Assembly (NCBI GenBank): GCA_021734255.1
Contig: JAIPJM010000005.1
Location: 1-64,000, forward strand
DNA from: Fidelibacterota bacterium
GTDB taxonomy: Bacteria > Fidelibacterota > UBA8477 > JABMPR01
Reading direction: 5' to 3'
DNA length: 64,000 nucleotides
This document shows, in pieces, positions 17,124 through 26,216 of this stretch. Each line of letters begins with the position of its first letter. Positions within the stretch are counted from its first letter, which is position 1. Under the pieces are notes generated by a model. That model had not been told where the DNA came from. It did not search any database and saw only the letters and a list, made by a program, of their open reading frames with translations. The translations under genes were made by a program, and so were the position numbers.

Positions 17124-18332
17124 ATGTCGACCATGCCGAAACATGTTAAGGACCTGAATGTTGCCGGAAAAAAAGTCTTTATCCGGACCGACTACAACGT
17201 TCCCCTGGATGAAGGGAAGGTGGCGGATGATTTTCGTATCGTCTCCTCACTTCCTACGATTGAATATCTCCTGGAACAGGGAGCGTCATTGATCCTGGCC
17301 TCCCACCTGGGAAGACCAAAAGGGCAGCGGGTGCCTGAAATGAGTCTCAAGCCCGTAGCAGATCGGCTTGCCGAACTGGTAAATGCCAAGGTTCATTTTG
17401 CACCGGATTGTGTGGGTGAAGCTGTAGCAACTATGGCGGAAGATCTGCCAGCAGGCGAGATCCTGGTGCTGGAAAACCTGCGGTTCCATGCTGCAGAAAC
17501 AGATAATGATGCCGCATTTTCCAGAAAACTGGCTGCCCTGGCAGATGTCTACGTGAATGATGCATTTGGTACTGCTCACCGAGCCCATGCTTCCAATGTG
17601 GGGATGACCCGTTTCTTCGATCAGAAGGCGGCTGGATTTCTGCTGATGAAGGAGATCGATTTCCTGGTCAACGCCATCGAGAATCCAGCAAGACCCTTCA
17701 CCGTGGTCATGGGGGGGTCGAAGGTAAGCGGAAAGATCGACTTGCTAAAACGACTGGCTGATGTTGCTGATAATATTCTGATCGGTGGCGGTATGGCCTT
17801 CACTTTCCTCAGTGCCAATCCTCTTAATAACGATGTGGGTGCTTCACTTGTTGAGGAGGATCGACTGGAATTTGCAGCTGATGTTATCAAGTTGTGTGTT
17901 GACAAGGGCGTTAACCTTGTATTGCCTTCAGACTGCACGGCAAGTCGTGAGATCAAGGAAGATGCGGAAGTAGTTGAGTTACCGATCCGCGGTCTGGAAG
18001 ATGATCTCATGGGTCTGGACATTGGAAGACGGACCGTCAAGACCTTCAACTCTGTTCTGGATGATTCCAAAACGGTGCTCTGGAATGGTCCCATGGGCGT
18101 TTTTGAAATGACACCCTTTCAAAATGGTACCAGGGCAGTTGCGGAGAAACTCGTGGAGATCACAAAATCGGGAGCTGTAACGATTGTCGGTGGTGGTGAT
18201 AGTGCTGCGGCATTGAAAAAATTTGGATTGGACAAGGGCGTGACTCACACCTCAACTGGGGGTGGTGCGTCACTCGAACTATTGAGTGGGTATGACCTGC
18301 CAGCATTTGAAGCTTTGAAAGGAGCTAAATAA
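17124..18332 (+). CDS. pgk: Phosphoglycerate kinase
   Basis: Pgk transfers phosphate between 1,3-bisphosphoglycerate and ADP. The 402-residue protein has the N-terminal signature KKVFIRTDYNVPLD, the substrate-binding LILASHLGRPKG, a VMGGSKVSGKI segment, the hinge motif LWNGPMGVFE and the C-terminal VGGGDSAAA. It lies 13 bp after fba and abuts tpiA. A GGGAG ribosome-binding site precedes the ATG at 17124; a second ATG at 17133 is possible. Confidence 0.97.
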   Translation: MSTMPKHVKDLNVAGKKVFIRTDYNVPLDEGKVADDFRIVSSLPTIEYLLEQGASLILASHLGRPKGQRVPEMSLKPVADRLAELVNAKVHFAPDCVGEAVATMAEDLPAGEILVLENLRFHAAETDNDAAFSRKLAALADVYVNDAFGTAHRAHASNVGMTRFFDQKAAGFLLMKEIDFLVNAIENPARPFTVVMGGSKVSGKIDLLKRLADVADNILIGGGMAFTFLSANPLNNDVGASLVEEDRLEFAADVIKLCVDKGVNLVLPSDCTASREIKEDAEVVELPIRGLEDDLMGLDIGRRTVKTFNSVLDDSKTVLWNGPMGVFEMTPFQNGTRAVAEKLVEITKSGAVTIVGGGDSAAALKKFGLDKGVTHTSTGGGASLELLSGYDLPAFEALKGAK

Positions 18333-19100
18333 TTGAAAAGAAATAAGATAGTAGCCGGAAATTGGAAGATGCATTTCGGTCCAGCCGAGGCTGCAGAGTT
18401 CACTAAATCACTGAGTATTAATATATTGGACACCCATGGGGTCTCAGTTATTTTATGCCCGCCTTTTTTGGCACTCAGCGCAGTTTCTGAGGGAGTAAAA
18501 GGTACTGAGATGAAGGTAGGCGCTCAAAACATGCACTGGGAAGAAGGCGGCGCCTATACCGGTGAGATCACCGGAGCCATGATCCGCGAAACAGGAGCAG
18601 AATACGTCATCCTGGGACACTCAGAAAGACGACATGTCTTTGGAGAGTCAGACAATTGGATCAACAAAAAGGTGCATAGATCTTTGAAATCAGGTTTGAT
18701 TCCCATCCTATGTGTGGGAGAAAAGATCGAAGAGCGTGAAGTAGGTGAGACTGATAATGTCGTCGCCAAACAGCTACGTCAGGGATTGAAAGACCTCAGT
18801 GCCAGCGAAATGGAAACCGTCATTATCGCTTATGAACCGGTCTGGGCGATCGGTACAGGTCTTACCGCAACACCTGAACAGGCTGCGGACGTTCACAAAT
18901 TTATTCGAGGCGCACTGAGATCGCTTTATGATCAATCGGTAGCGGATTCTACATGGATCCTCTATGGTGGCAGCGTTAAACCTGATAATACAGTTGGATT
19001 GTTATCCAACGAGGATATTGATGGAGCTCTGGTGGGTGGAGCAAGTTTGAAACTTGATTCATTTAAAGGCATCATAGATGCAGCTGGAGAAATTGAGTAG
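18333..19100 (+). CDS. tpiA: Triosephosphate isomerase
   Basis: TpiA interconverts DHAP and glyceraldehyde-3-phosphate. Catalytic residues are all in place: K12 in GNWKM, H96 in ILGHSERR and E168 in AYEPVWAIGTG, with the phosphate-binding YGGSVKPDN near the C-terminus. The start is TTG directly after the pgk stop codon, with AAAGGAG 8-9 bases upstream inside pgk. Length (255 residues) is normal. Confidence 0.97.
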   Translation: MKRNKIVAGNWKMHFGPAEAAEFTKSLSINILDTHGVSVILCPPFLALSAVSEGVKGTEMKVGAQNMHWEEGGAYTGEITGAMIRETGAEYVILGHSERRHVFGESDNWINKKVHRSLKSGLIPILCVGEKIEEREVGETDNVVAKQLRQGLKDLSASEMETVIIAYEPVWAIGTGLTATPEQAADVHKFIRGALRSLYDQSVADSTWILYGGSVKPDNTVGLLSNEDIDGALVGGASLKLDSFKGIIDAAGEIE

Positions 19101-19109
19101 GAGAAACTC

Positions 19110-19505
19110 ATGACATTTCTTTACATATTACTGGTGATCGTTTCATTGCTGCTTATGCTGGTCATTTTGATGCAGTCCAGCAAAGGTGGCGGTCTAGCAG
19201 GTGCATTCGGTGGTTCAAGTTCTTCCAACGCATTGTTTGGTGGAGCCGGGGCAGGTAATGTATTGACCAAGATCACTGGTGGTCTAGCCATAGCATTTAT
19301 GGTTCTGATCCTATTGATCGGGATACTGAACAAGGGTGGATCAGCAGACCAGACTGATTTTCAAAGAGAACTTCAGGAAGATATGATCGTACCTGGGACT
19401 CAGTTCGATGCAACTGAATCCTCTGAATTACAGTTACCAGCTGAGACATCATCGGAAGCAACTCCGTCAGATGCTTCATCAGAGGCAACAACTAACGACG
19501 AATAG
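19110..19505 (+). CDS. secG: Preprotein translocase subunit SecG
   Basis: SecG is the small accessory subunit of the SecYEG channel. The 131-residue protein has two transmembrane helices (about 3-20 and 52-72) around the conserved QSSKGGGLAGAFGG loop. A Ser/Thr/Glu-rich tail of about 50 residues follows. It lies 9 bp after tpiA; tpiA-secG is a widespread bacterial pairing. The ribosome-binding site is AGGAG. Confidence 0.93.
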   Translation: MTFLYILLVIVSLLLMLVILMQSSKGGGLAGAFGGSSSSNALFGGAGAGNVLTKITGGLAIAFMVLILLIGILNKGGSADQTDFQRELQEDMIVPGTQFDATESSELQLPAETSSEATPSDASSEATTNDE

Positions 19506-19512
19506 TTTTTTG

Positions 19513-19596
19513 GCCGAGGTGGTGGAACTGGTAGACACGCTGTCTTGAGGGGGCAGTGGGCTAACGCTCGTGCGGGTTCGAGTCCCGCTCTCGGCA
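19513..19596 (+). tRNA. tRNA-Leu, anticodon GAG
   Basis: An 84-nt class II tRNA. The acceptor stem is GCCGAGG/TCTCGGC with a terminal G-T pair. The anticodon stem CTGTC/GGCAG encloses loop TTGAGGG with anticodon GAG. The long variable arm is TGGGCTAACGCTCG, and the T-arm is GCGGG-TTCGAGT-CCCGC. Discriminator A. The 3' CCA is not encoded. It follows secG by 7 bp and is probably processed from that transcript. Confidence 0.95.
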
Positions 19597-19611
19597 CAAA
19601 GATTAATGGAT

Positions 19612-19637
19612 AAAGACCCGTTCTCACGGGTCTTTTT
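19612..19637 (+). terminator. Rho-independent terminator after tRNA-Leu
   Basis: AAAGACCCG (19612-19620) pairs with CGGGTCTTT (19627-19635) around a 6-nt loop, and the T-run extends to 19637. It ends the fba-pgk-tpiA-secG-tRNA unit. The 77-nt repeat begins inside its T-run. Confidence 0.9.
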
Positions 19638-19709
19638 ATCCGCCTTCTCGAGCCCCGCAGGATGCGGGGGTGCGAACAGAACACCCCGTGTTCACACGGG
19701 GGGATCCAT
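19633..19709. repeat. 77-nt dispersed repeat, copy 1
   Basis: This copy matches 62602-62678 at about 71 of 77 positions by eye. Both copies start in the T-run of an intrinsic terminator and end at GGATCCAT. Two GC-rich hairpins are present: CCCCGCA-GGA-TGCGGGG, and CCCCGTGT-TC-ACACGGGG. In the second hairpin one pair changes from T-A here to G-C in the other copy, so pairing is kept. It is a REP/BIME-like intergenic element; function unknown. Confidence 0.85.
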
Positions 19710-19826
19710 TTCTGTTGCTCATTGACTGGTGCAGCACAGACCTTGCTCAATAAAATCAATGACAAAGGCTGACCTGTCATCTATATTGCTCGCCACTTGA
19801 GCCAAAGCTTGAGTGATGGGGATATT

Positions 19827-19846
19827 GGAACTTTTTATCAAGTTCC
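19827..19846 (+). other. Leader hairpin upstream of the TPR gene
   Basis: GGAACTT (19827-19833) and AAGTTCC (19840-19846) form a perfect 7-bp stem with loop TTTATC, about 40 bases before the TPR gene start. It may stabilise or regulate the leader mRNA. Low certainty of function. Confidence 0.35.
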
Positions 19847-19887
19847 GATTTGAAGGGAAAGTGATATTTAATAAGGAAGTTAGAAGC

Positions 19888-21123
19888 ATGAAAAAGCTCA
19901 CCATAGTAGCCCTCATTTTAACTGCCCTGATTGGACAGGCAATTGCCCAGAACCCAGAAGTTCTGGTTGCGAAAGCCCGAGAAGCGATCAAGCGTTTTGA
20001 TATTCAGGCTGCAGATGAAGCTTACAAAGCCGCCATGAAGGCTGCGATTGATGAAGATGAATATAAAGAAATAGAGACCGAATGGCAGGTGCTTGAGAAG
20101 ATCAATATCCACTTGCGTGACGCCAGGCGGGCAATGGACGGAGCCGACTATAATGAGGCTTTGGCGAAGTATGAGGAAGCCCTGAAAATGATCGAAGCTT
20201 CCCCGAATGATATCTGGGGAAAATTCCAGGCGGAAGCGTATTACAGTATGGGAATGGTTCATTATCGCCAGGAGAAACCCATTCAGGCTGCTGACGAGTT
20301 CAGGAATGCCATGGGCTATGATCCAAAAGAGGATAAGTACGGTAAAGCCATTGAAATGGTTCGCAATAAGCACTACAGCGAAGGCCACAAATTCTACAAG
20401 CGTAGGGACTTCAGATCAGCCCGTGCTGAATATGAAAAGGCTGTTGCTGTTGATCCATCATTTGCCAGTGGCTTCTATCAGTTGGCATTGATCGCCAAAC
20501 GCGAAGGTAACTACGATGCCTCGGAAAAATATTATCGTGACGCGGTCACCAGTGATCCAACCCACTATAAATCATGGTATGGGCTGGGCTCACTGTACGC
20601 TCAGCTGGGAAACAATGCAAAAGCGATCGAATCGCTGAAGATGTCTATTTCGATCAACCCCAGTTATGAGAAATCATATTATGTCCTCGCCAAGGTTTAT
20701 GAGAGCCAGAAAAATTCTTCACTGGCATCTCAGAACCTTAAAAAAGCAATTGAAGTGGACAAGAGCTATACGATGGCTTATGAACTGCTGGCAAACATCT
20801 ACAATGATCAGGAGAATTTCTCTGCAACGGTTTCCTTGCTGAAAGGTCTGGCACCAAATGTTACCTCATACAAGACGAATTATTATCTGGCACACGCTTA
20901 CAATGGCACCAGTAATTATTCTGCTGCCTTGACAGCTGCAACCCAATCCCTTGCTAAAAAAAGAAATTGGGCTCCAGCGCTCGTTGAGAAGGGTGATGCC
21001 CTAAAAGGTCTCAAGCGCAACAAAGATGCCGTCATCGCTTATCGACAGGCGGCTAGAGATGCACGCTGGAAGAGCGTCGCTCAGTATCGAATTGATGAAC
21101 TGACCAAGTGGGAAGGTAAATAA
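19888..21123 (+). CDS. Periplasmic TPR-repeat protein
   Basis: The ATG at 19888 starts a signal peptide (MKKLTIVALILTALIGQAIA, then QNPE). The start is preceded by AAGGAAG. The mature region, about 390 residues, is a chain of tetratricopeptide repeats with phrases such as AYYSMGMVHYRQEKPIQAADEF, AEYEKAVAVDPSFASGFYQLA and SWYGLGSLYAQLGNNAKAIESL. TPR arrays mediate protein-protein contacts. The partner is unknown and the gene is monocistronic, ending at a strong terminator. An upstream in-frame ATG at 19813 would bury the signal peptide and is rejected. Confidence 0.88.
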   Translation: MKKLTIVALILTALIGQAIAQNPEVLVAKAREAIKRFDIQAADEAYKAAMKAAIDEDEYKEIETEWQVLEKINIHLRDARRAMDGADYNEALAKYEEALKMIEASPNDIWGKFQAEAYYSMGMVHYRQEKPIQAADEFRNAMGYDPKEDKYGKAIEMVRNKHYSEGHKFYKRRDFRSARAEYEKAVAVDPSFASGFYQLALIAKREGNYDASEKYYRDAVTSDPTHYKSWYGLGSLYAQLGNNAKAIESLKMSISINPSYEKSYYVLAKVYESQKNSSLASQNLKKAIEVDKSYTMAYELLANIYNDQENFSATVSLLKGLAPNVTSYKTNYYLAHAYNGTSNYSAALTAATQSLAKKRNWAPALVEKGDALKGLKRNKDAVIAYRQAARDARWKSVAQYRIDELTKWEGK

Positions 21124-21151
21124 GCAACTTCCATTCAAACGAAACACATTC

Positions 21152-21180
21152 AAAGGGCTGTCCATCGACAGCCCTTTTTT
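21152..21180 (+). terminator. Rho-independent terminator after the TPR gene
   Basis: AAAGGGCTGTC (21152-21162) pairs with GACAGCCCTTT (21167-21177) around a 4-nt loop and runs into a T-tract to 21180. Confidence 0.93.
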
Positions 21181-21218
21181 ATTTCTGATTGTTGTGAAAG
21201 TGTATAAATTAATCACTC

Positions 21219-21578
21219 ATGGCAATCAAAGGCATAGGTAGTGACATAGTTGAAGTGAGTCGTATCCAACGGATGCAAAAAACGTATGGTAGTCGATTTT
21301 TGCAGCGGGTATTCACCAAGGGCGAAATCGCCTATTGCGAGTCAAAAGAACATCCAGAGGTACACTTTGCAGGACGATTTGCTGCCAAGGAAGCCATTGC
21401 TAAGGCTGTGTATCAGAGTGGCTACAACGAGGTTATTCCATTCTCTGACATTGAGATCCTTAATGATGATCAGGGGCGGCCTATGACCTCACTCCTTACA
21501 AAAATTCGTGGGAACTGTCTGGTTACGATCACCCACGAAAAATCCTTTGCTGTTGCCTTCGCTGTCCTGGAGAACTGA
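21219..21578 (+). CDS. acpS: Holo-[acyl-carrier-protein] synthase
   Basis: AcpS transfers 4'-phosphopantetheine from CoA to the acyl carrier protein. The 119-residue protein has the metal-binding GSDIVEVSRI motif at the N-terminus and the second signature HFAGRFAAKEAIAKA. The C-terminal VTITHEKSFAVAFAVLE segment is also typical. It begins a unit with nnrED, vanZ-like and recN; the acpS-nnr order is common in bacteria. Confidence 0.95.
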   Translation: MAIKGIGSDIVEVSRIQRMQKTYGSRFLQRVFTKGEIAYCESKEHPEVHFAGRFAAKEAIAKAVYQSGYNEVIPFSDIEILNDDQGRPMTSLLTKIRGNCLVTITHEKSFAVAFAVLEN

Positions 21579-21582
21579 CCCT

Positions 21583-23136
21583 GTGCAAGCATTTCTGAGT
21601 ATGTCGGCTAATCGCGCTGTCGATGATTATGCCATCAATACCAAAGCTATACCCGGTAAGAAACTGATGCTGAACGCTGGCCAGGCGGTCATCCAGGAGA
21701 TGGACCGATACGGCTTGTTGAGTCAGGGATCCCGAATCCTAATACTTTGTGGAAAGGGGAATAATGGCGGGGATGGATTTGTCGTCGCCCGGGGTCTGGC
21801 CGAGCGGGGATTCAGCGTGGCCGTCATCACTGTCTCAAAAGGATCCGAACTCGGCGGAGATGCACGTCATCATTTCAATCGTATGAAACAGATGAAGTTG
21901 AACCTGAGTACCTGGCGGAATACCAAGAAACAGCGGGAGATGATCAGCAATGCAGATCTTATTGTTGATGCACTGCTGGGTACTGGAATAAGTGGTTCCA
22001 TCCGTGAGCCTTATGCTGACATCATTGAGCAATGCAATACCAGCAATGCCAGGATCGTAGCCGTTGATGTGCCTTCTGGAGTGACAGGGGACAGGGGTGA
22101 GGTACTTGACACCTGTATGCGAGCAGAGCTTACCGTGAGCATGGGCTTTGGGAAGCAGGGCACCCTTTTTGAACCAGCTCGCAGTCAGTCAGGAAAAATT
22201 AAGACAGTTGAAATTGGTTTCCCCGAAGATGCACTGGAGCGGGTTGGCGAAAAAGTCTTGTATCAGATAGAGGAAAGCGATTTTCCTGCCGCAAGATTCA
22301 CCCGTCCAAGTGCCAGTCATAAATATTCCGTGGGAAAAGTGTATGTCATCGCCGGTTCAAAAGGATTCTCAGGCGCTGCCATCCTGGCATCTATTGCTGC
22401 ACTTAAATCAGGTGCGGGATTGGTGAAACTTGCAATACCCGCATCCCTCGGCGCAATTGCGGAATCTGCTTCACTCGAGACCATCCTCGAGTACCTCCCT
22501 GAAACAATTGAGGGAAGTATCTCTATTGATGCCCTGGATCAGTTGAAACAAGGTGCTGAGTGGGCTGATGTTGTAGTGATCGGCCCCGGCATGGGTAGAG
22601 ATGATGAGACGCAAAACCTTGTACAGACCTTGATCGGATCTACGGACTGCCCCATGGTCATCGATGCGGATGCTTTGTTTGCCATCAAGGATCGATTAGA
22701 AATTCTTACAAAACGCACAAGCCCCAGCATACTTACGCCCCACCTGGGAGAATTCTTGCGCTTGGTTCCAGAGGATTCTGTGGGTGAGTATCCCTATTGG
22801 GAGGCAGCTCGAGATTTCGCCACTAAATATCAGACGCATGTCCTGCTCAAGGGAGCACCTTCGCTCATCACAGATCCAGAGGGCAGGGTGATCATTAATA
22901 ATAGTGGTCATCCAGGTATGTCTACTGCAGGAAGCGGGGATGTGCTTAGCGGTGTTCTGGGAGGACTCTGGTCGCAGTGGCCTGATGACCCTGAAATTTT
23001 GAATTTTGCTGTCTTTATCCATGGTAAGGCAGCTGATCATATGAGATCCAGCAAAGGAGTCTTGGGGATGATCGCAGGGGATATCCTGGATGCCTTACCA
23101 ACGGTTCTGAAGGAGTATGGTGGCTTACCAACTTAA
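21583..23136 (+). CDS. nnrED: Bifunctional NAD(P)H-hydrate epimerase / ADP-dependent NAD(P)H-hydrate dehydratase
   Basis: This enzyme repairs hydrated NAD(P)H. The N-terminal YjeF_N domain (to about residue 220) epimerises NAD(P)HX and contains LCGKGNNGGDGFVVARGLAERG and VDALLGTG. The C-terminal ribokinase-like domain dehydrates the S form and shows STAGSGDVLSGVLGGL plus an ADP-binding region. The frame opens further upstream inside acpS, but I place the start at GTG 21583 (GGAG about 10 bases upstream). ATG 21601 is the alternative. The product is about 517 residues. Its end overlaps the VanZ-like gene by 20 bases. Confidence 0.94.
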   Translation: MQAFLSMSANRAVDDYAINTKAIPGKKLMLNAGQAVIQEMDRYGLLSQGSRILILCGKGNNGGDGFVVARGLAERGFSVAVITVSKGSELGGDARHHFNRMKQMKLNLSTWRNTKKQREMISNADLIVDALLGTGISGSIREPYADIIEQCNTSNARIVAVDVPSGVTGDRGEVLDTCMRAELTVSMGFGKQGTLFEPARSQSGKIKTVEIGFPEDALERVGEKVLYQIEESDFPAARFTRPSASHKYSVGKVYVIAGSKGFSGAAILASIAALKSGAGLVKLAIPASLGAIAESASLETILEYLPETIEGSISIDALDQLKQGAEWADVVVIGPGMGRDDETQNLVQTLIGSTDCPMVIDADALFAIKDRLEILTKRTSPSILTPHLGEFLRLVPEDSVGEYPYWEAARDFATKYQTHVLLKGAPSLITDPEGRVIINNSGHPGMSTAGSGDVLSGVLGGLWSQWPDDPEILNFAVFIHGKAADHMRSSKGVLGMIAGDILDALPTVLKEYGGLPT

Positions 23137-23515
23137 GTATTACGCTCCCCCAATAGTGTACGTTCTCCTGATCCTGTTCCTCTCCAGTCTGAACCAGAAT
23201 GTCGTATCGACCTATTCCTTTGGGCTGGCTGATTACATTCTTCATGGTGTTGAGTACCATATTCTGGGGGTTACCCTCATCTGGGCCTTTTACAGGGAAA
23301 AACCGAGACTGGAGTTTCGCAGTTCATATTCATTGGCGATCAGTACCGGCAGTCTGATTGCCATGGCTGATGAATTCTATCAATCCTTCATCCCGACACG
23401 GTATTCAACAATTGAGGATGTAGTGGTAGATGTATTTGGCCTTATCCTTTCTGTAATTACTTTTTCGTTGCTCATGAAAATACCCAGACTCGAAAAATTC
23501 AGAATAGATGCTTAA
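23117..23515 (+). CDS. VanZ-like family membrane protein
   Basis: The 132-residue protein has four hydrophobic helices and the VanZ-family pattern, including LADYILHGVEYHILG and ADEFYQSFIPTRYSTIEDVVVD. VanZ relatives are inner-membrane proteins linked to teicoplanin resistance in one case, but most are uncharacterised. It overlaps nnrED by 20 bases and recN by 8. The AAGGAG lies so close to the ATG at 23117 that the GTG at 23120 is also plausible. Confidence 0.85.
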   Translation: MVAYQLKYYAPPIVYVLLILFLSSLNQNVVSTYSFGLADYILHGVEYHILGVTLIWAFYREKPRLEFRSSYSLAISTGSLIAMADEFYQSFIPTRYSTIEDVVVDVFGLILSVITFSLLMKIPRLEKFRIDA

Positions 23516-25193
23516 ATCCCTTCACATACGGAATTTTGCCATTGTCGATGAAGCCAATGTCAGTTTTGATAATGGGCTGAATGTGATCACCGGTGAAACC
23601 GGAGTGGGAAAATCCCTGATTGTCGATGCACTTGGGATTGCTCTGGGCGAACGTGCCTTCAAGGATTTCATCCGAGATGGCTACCAGAGTGCCATCGTTG
23701 AAGCTGTGTTCGAGATCAGTAAAGGAAAAGCAAGTAGTCTAGGCTTGGATTCGACCAGTATTTCCGTCAAACGCGAGATCAAGCTTCAGGGAACTTCCAA
23801 GGTCTTGATCAATGGTAGAAGTAGATCTGTCCAGGAGTTGAAGGAGTTAGGTGATCGTCTGGTGGATCTCCACGGACAGCATGAACATCAATATCTACTC
23901 AATGAAGAGCATCACATCGACTTCCTGGATCAGTATGCTGAAGGCCAGCAGTTGAAAGAAACGGTAAGCAAGGAACACAGTAAACTCAATTCACTATTGA
24001 ATGAATTGAAAGAGCGGGACCGGGATGCCAGCAGTCGGCAGGAACAACTCCAGTTGTATGAATTCCAGGTCCAGGAGCTGAATGACCTGGATCCACGACC
24101 AGGGGAGTTGGAAGAGCTGGAACAGGAACGGAAGGTACTGGAAAATGCCCTGACTATCAGTGAGCAGGCATCGGCGCTCTTGAACGAGGTGGAAAATGCT
24201 GATGGTTCTGCCATCAGGCGATTGAATCAGATCATCAGTCAATTAGAGGATCTGGGTAGTTATTCAGAGACTGCGTCCTCCTTTTTACCGGAAGCACTGG
24301 CAGCCAGAGTCTCACTTCAGAGTATCGCAGATTTTGCAGCTGATTATGAAAAACAGGTCCGCTCTGATCCAAGGCGACTTGGCGAAGTCGAAAGCCGCAT
24401 TAAATCTTTGAATAGAACCTGCCAGAAGTACAACCGCTCCTTCCCTGAATTGCTTATATACTGGGAAGAAATTAAAGGCAAATTGGGCTTTCGGGATGAT
24501 CCGGACTGGAGTCGCGAAGAGCTGGTCAAATCCATTGATGAGCAGACCCAGCGTTTTTCAGCAGCGTGTGTGAAATTGAGTGAATTGCGAAAAAAGGAAT
24601 CAAAAGCCCTGTCTGCAGCAGTGGTCCAACGCCTGACACATCTGGGTATACCCAGAGGCCGCTTCGAGATCCAGGTTGAGCAGCAAGTGGCAGATAGCGG
24701 ATTGGTTCAGTTGGGGAATGATCGCTACCGAGCTGACAGCTCAGGGATGGATGTTGTTACCTTTTGGATGCAGGCCAACCCTGGAGAACCGCTGCGACCC
24801 CTGGCAAGGATCGCTTCTGGCGGTGAAATTAGCCGTATCATGCTGGCGATCAAATCTGCCATGTCGGGCAAAGACCAGATCGGAACAGTCATCTTTGATG
24901 AGATCGATACCGGAATTTCAGGTCGCATCGCCCGGGTGGTTGGAGAAGAATTAAAAGCACTGGGAGCACACCACCAGTTGATCAGCATTACACACTTGCC
25001 CCAGATCGCTAGTCTGGCAGACAACCATTTCAGAGTCGAGAAGCAGTTTATCAACGACAGAACGGTGACCAGAGTGCGCCGGCTCTCCGAGGCTGAGCGT
25101 ATACAGGAGATCGCTACACTGATCGGTGATGGGGCTCCTGGAGAGGCAACTGTGGAAGCAGCCAGGGAATTACTGAGAACAGGGGATGAATGA
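23508..25193 (+). CDS. recN: DNA repair protein RecN
   Basis: RecN is an SMC-like ATPase acting in double-strand break repair. The 561-residue protein has Walker A GETGVGKS (29-36), a short coiled coil split by a central globular region, the signature RIASGGEISRIMLAIKS and Walker B VIFDEIDTGISGRIA. The Q-loop region VDLHGQHEHQYLL is also typical. Length is normal. It shares four bases with the next gene (ATGA-type overlap). Confidence 0.96.
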   Translation: MLKSLHIRNFAIVDEANVSFDNGLNVITGETGVGKSLIVDALGIALGERAFKDFIRDGYQSAIVEAVFEISKGKASSLGLDSTSISVKREIKLQGTSKVLINGRSRSVQELKELGDRLVDLHGQHEHQYLLNEEHHIDFLDQYAEGQQLKETVSKEHSKLNSLLNELKERDRDASSRQEQLQLYEFQVQELNDLDPRPGELEELEQERKVLENALTISEQASALLNEVENADGSAIRRLNQIISQLEDLGSYSETASSFLPEALAARVSLQSIADFAADYEKQVRSDPRRLGEVESRIKSLNRTCQKYNRSFPELLIYWEEIKGKLGFRDDPDWSREELVKSIDEQTQRFSAACVKLSELRKKESKALSAAVVQRLTHLGIPRGRFEIQVEQQVADSGLVQLGNDRYRADSSGMDVVTFWMQANPGEPLRPLARIASGGEISRIMLAIKSAMSGKDQIGTVIFDEIDTGISGRIARVVGEELKALGAHHQLISITHLPQIASLADNHFRVEKQFINDRTVTRVRRLSEAERIQEIATLIGDGAPGEATVEAARELLRTGDE

Positions 25194-26212
25194 TGATTGA
25201 CCTTCGGTCGGATACGGTCACCAAACCAAGCGCAGAGATGCGGAAAGTGATGTATGATGCAGAGGTAGGCGATGATGTGTATGGTGAGGATCGCCTCATG
25301 AATGAGCTCCAGAACCGGGTCGCAGATATGCTGAACAAGGAAGCTGCACTTTTTGTCCCTTCTGGCACCATGAGTAATCAACTGGCTATTCGTAGCCACA
25401 CAAAACCTGGTGATGAACTGATCTGCGAATACAATTCCCATATCTTTAACTACGAGGGTGGTGGACCCGCCCTTCTGAGCGGGGTACAGGTGCATCCTCT
25501 TTATGGTGACTTTGGGATCCTGAACATCGACCAGATCAAAGCAGCCGTTCGGCCGGATGATCATCATTTCGCCGCAACCGGGCTTATCGCTCTTGAGAAT
25601 ACCCATAATAGAGCAGGTGGCGTTGTTTATCCCTTACCCGTCATTGAAGCGATCTCAAATTTTGCAAAAACGAACGGCATTCGCACGCATCTGGATGGCG
25701 CTCGACTCATGAATGCAGTTATTGCCAGTGGACTGGATCCGGCTGCCTATGCGGATCAATTTGATTCTGTGAGTCTGTGTCTTTCCAAGGGACTGGGAGC
25801 GCCAATTGGCTCGATCCTGTCGGGAAGTGCTGAATTCATAGATACGGCTCATCGATTCAGGAAGGTCTTTGGCGGCGGGATGCGGCAGGTGGGCAGCCTG
25901 GCAGCCGCAGGTCTGTATGCCCTGGCGCACCATGTGGAACGCCTGGTAGAGGATCACGATCGAGCAAAAGACCTGGCTGAGGTGTGCCTGGAGCTGGGTG
26001 TGCTGGAACATGATCTCACCTGGACTCAAACCAACATTGTACTTCTGGCTTGTCCTGAGGGTGATGCATTCGAACTGGAAGCCAAGTTTGAGAAGGAAGG
26101 GCTGCTGGTCTCAGTGGTAAGTGAAAAACGGATTCGTCTGGTAACCCATCTGGATTTTACTGACAAGCAGCTCGAAAAAACAAAACAAATACTCAAAATC
26201 GTGTTAGGTTAG
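25190..26212 (+). CDS. ltaE: Low-specificity L-threonine aldolase
   Basis: A PLP-dependent fold-type I enzyme that cleaves L-threonine or L-allo-threonine to glycine and acetaldehyde. The N-terminal DLRSDTVTKPS motif, the AEVGDDVYGED segment, the PLP-anchoring HLDGAR (167-172) and the Schiff-base lysine K200 in LCLSKGLGAPIG are present. The 340-residue length is typical. Start at 25190 or 25193; both are ATG, the first overlapping the recN stop. Confidence 0.94.
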   Translation: MMIDLRSDTVTKPSAEMRKVMYDAEVGDDVYGEDRLMNELQNRVADMLNKEAALFVPSGTMSNQLAIRSHTKPGDELICEYNSHIFNYEGGGPALLSGVQVHPLYGDFGILNIDQIKAAVRPDDHHFAATGLIALENTHNRAGGVVYPLPVIEAISNFAKTNGIRTHLDGARLMNAVIASGLDPAAYADQFDSVSLCLSKGLGAPIGSILSGSAEFIDTAHRFRKVFGGGMRQVGSLAAAGLYALAHHVERLVEDHDRAKDLAEVCLELGVLEHDLTWTQTNIVLLACPEGDAFELEAKFEKEGLLVSVVSEKRIRLVTHLDFTDKQLEKTKQILKIVLG

Positions 26213-26216
26213 CGTT

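Noticed and set aside
19400-19780. 126-codon minus-strand frame containing VPRAGLEPARALAHC
   Set aside because: This is the familiar false protein produced by reading the antisense strand of a tRNA-Leu gene; it also runs through the terminator and the repeat.
24725-25606. 293-codon minus-strand frame
   Set aside because: Antisense to the end of recN and the start of ltaE, with no recognisable protein motif.
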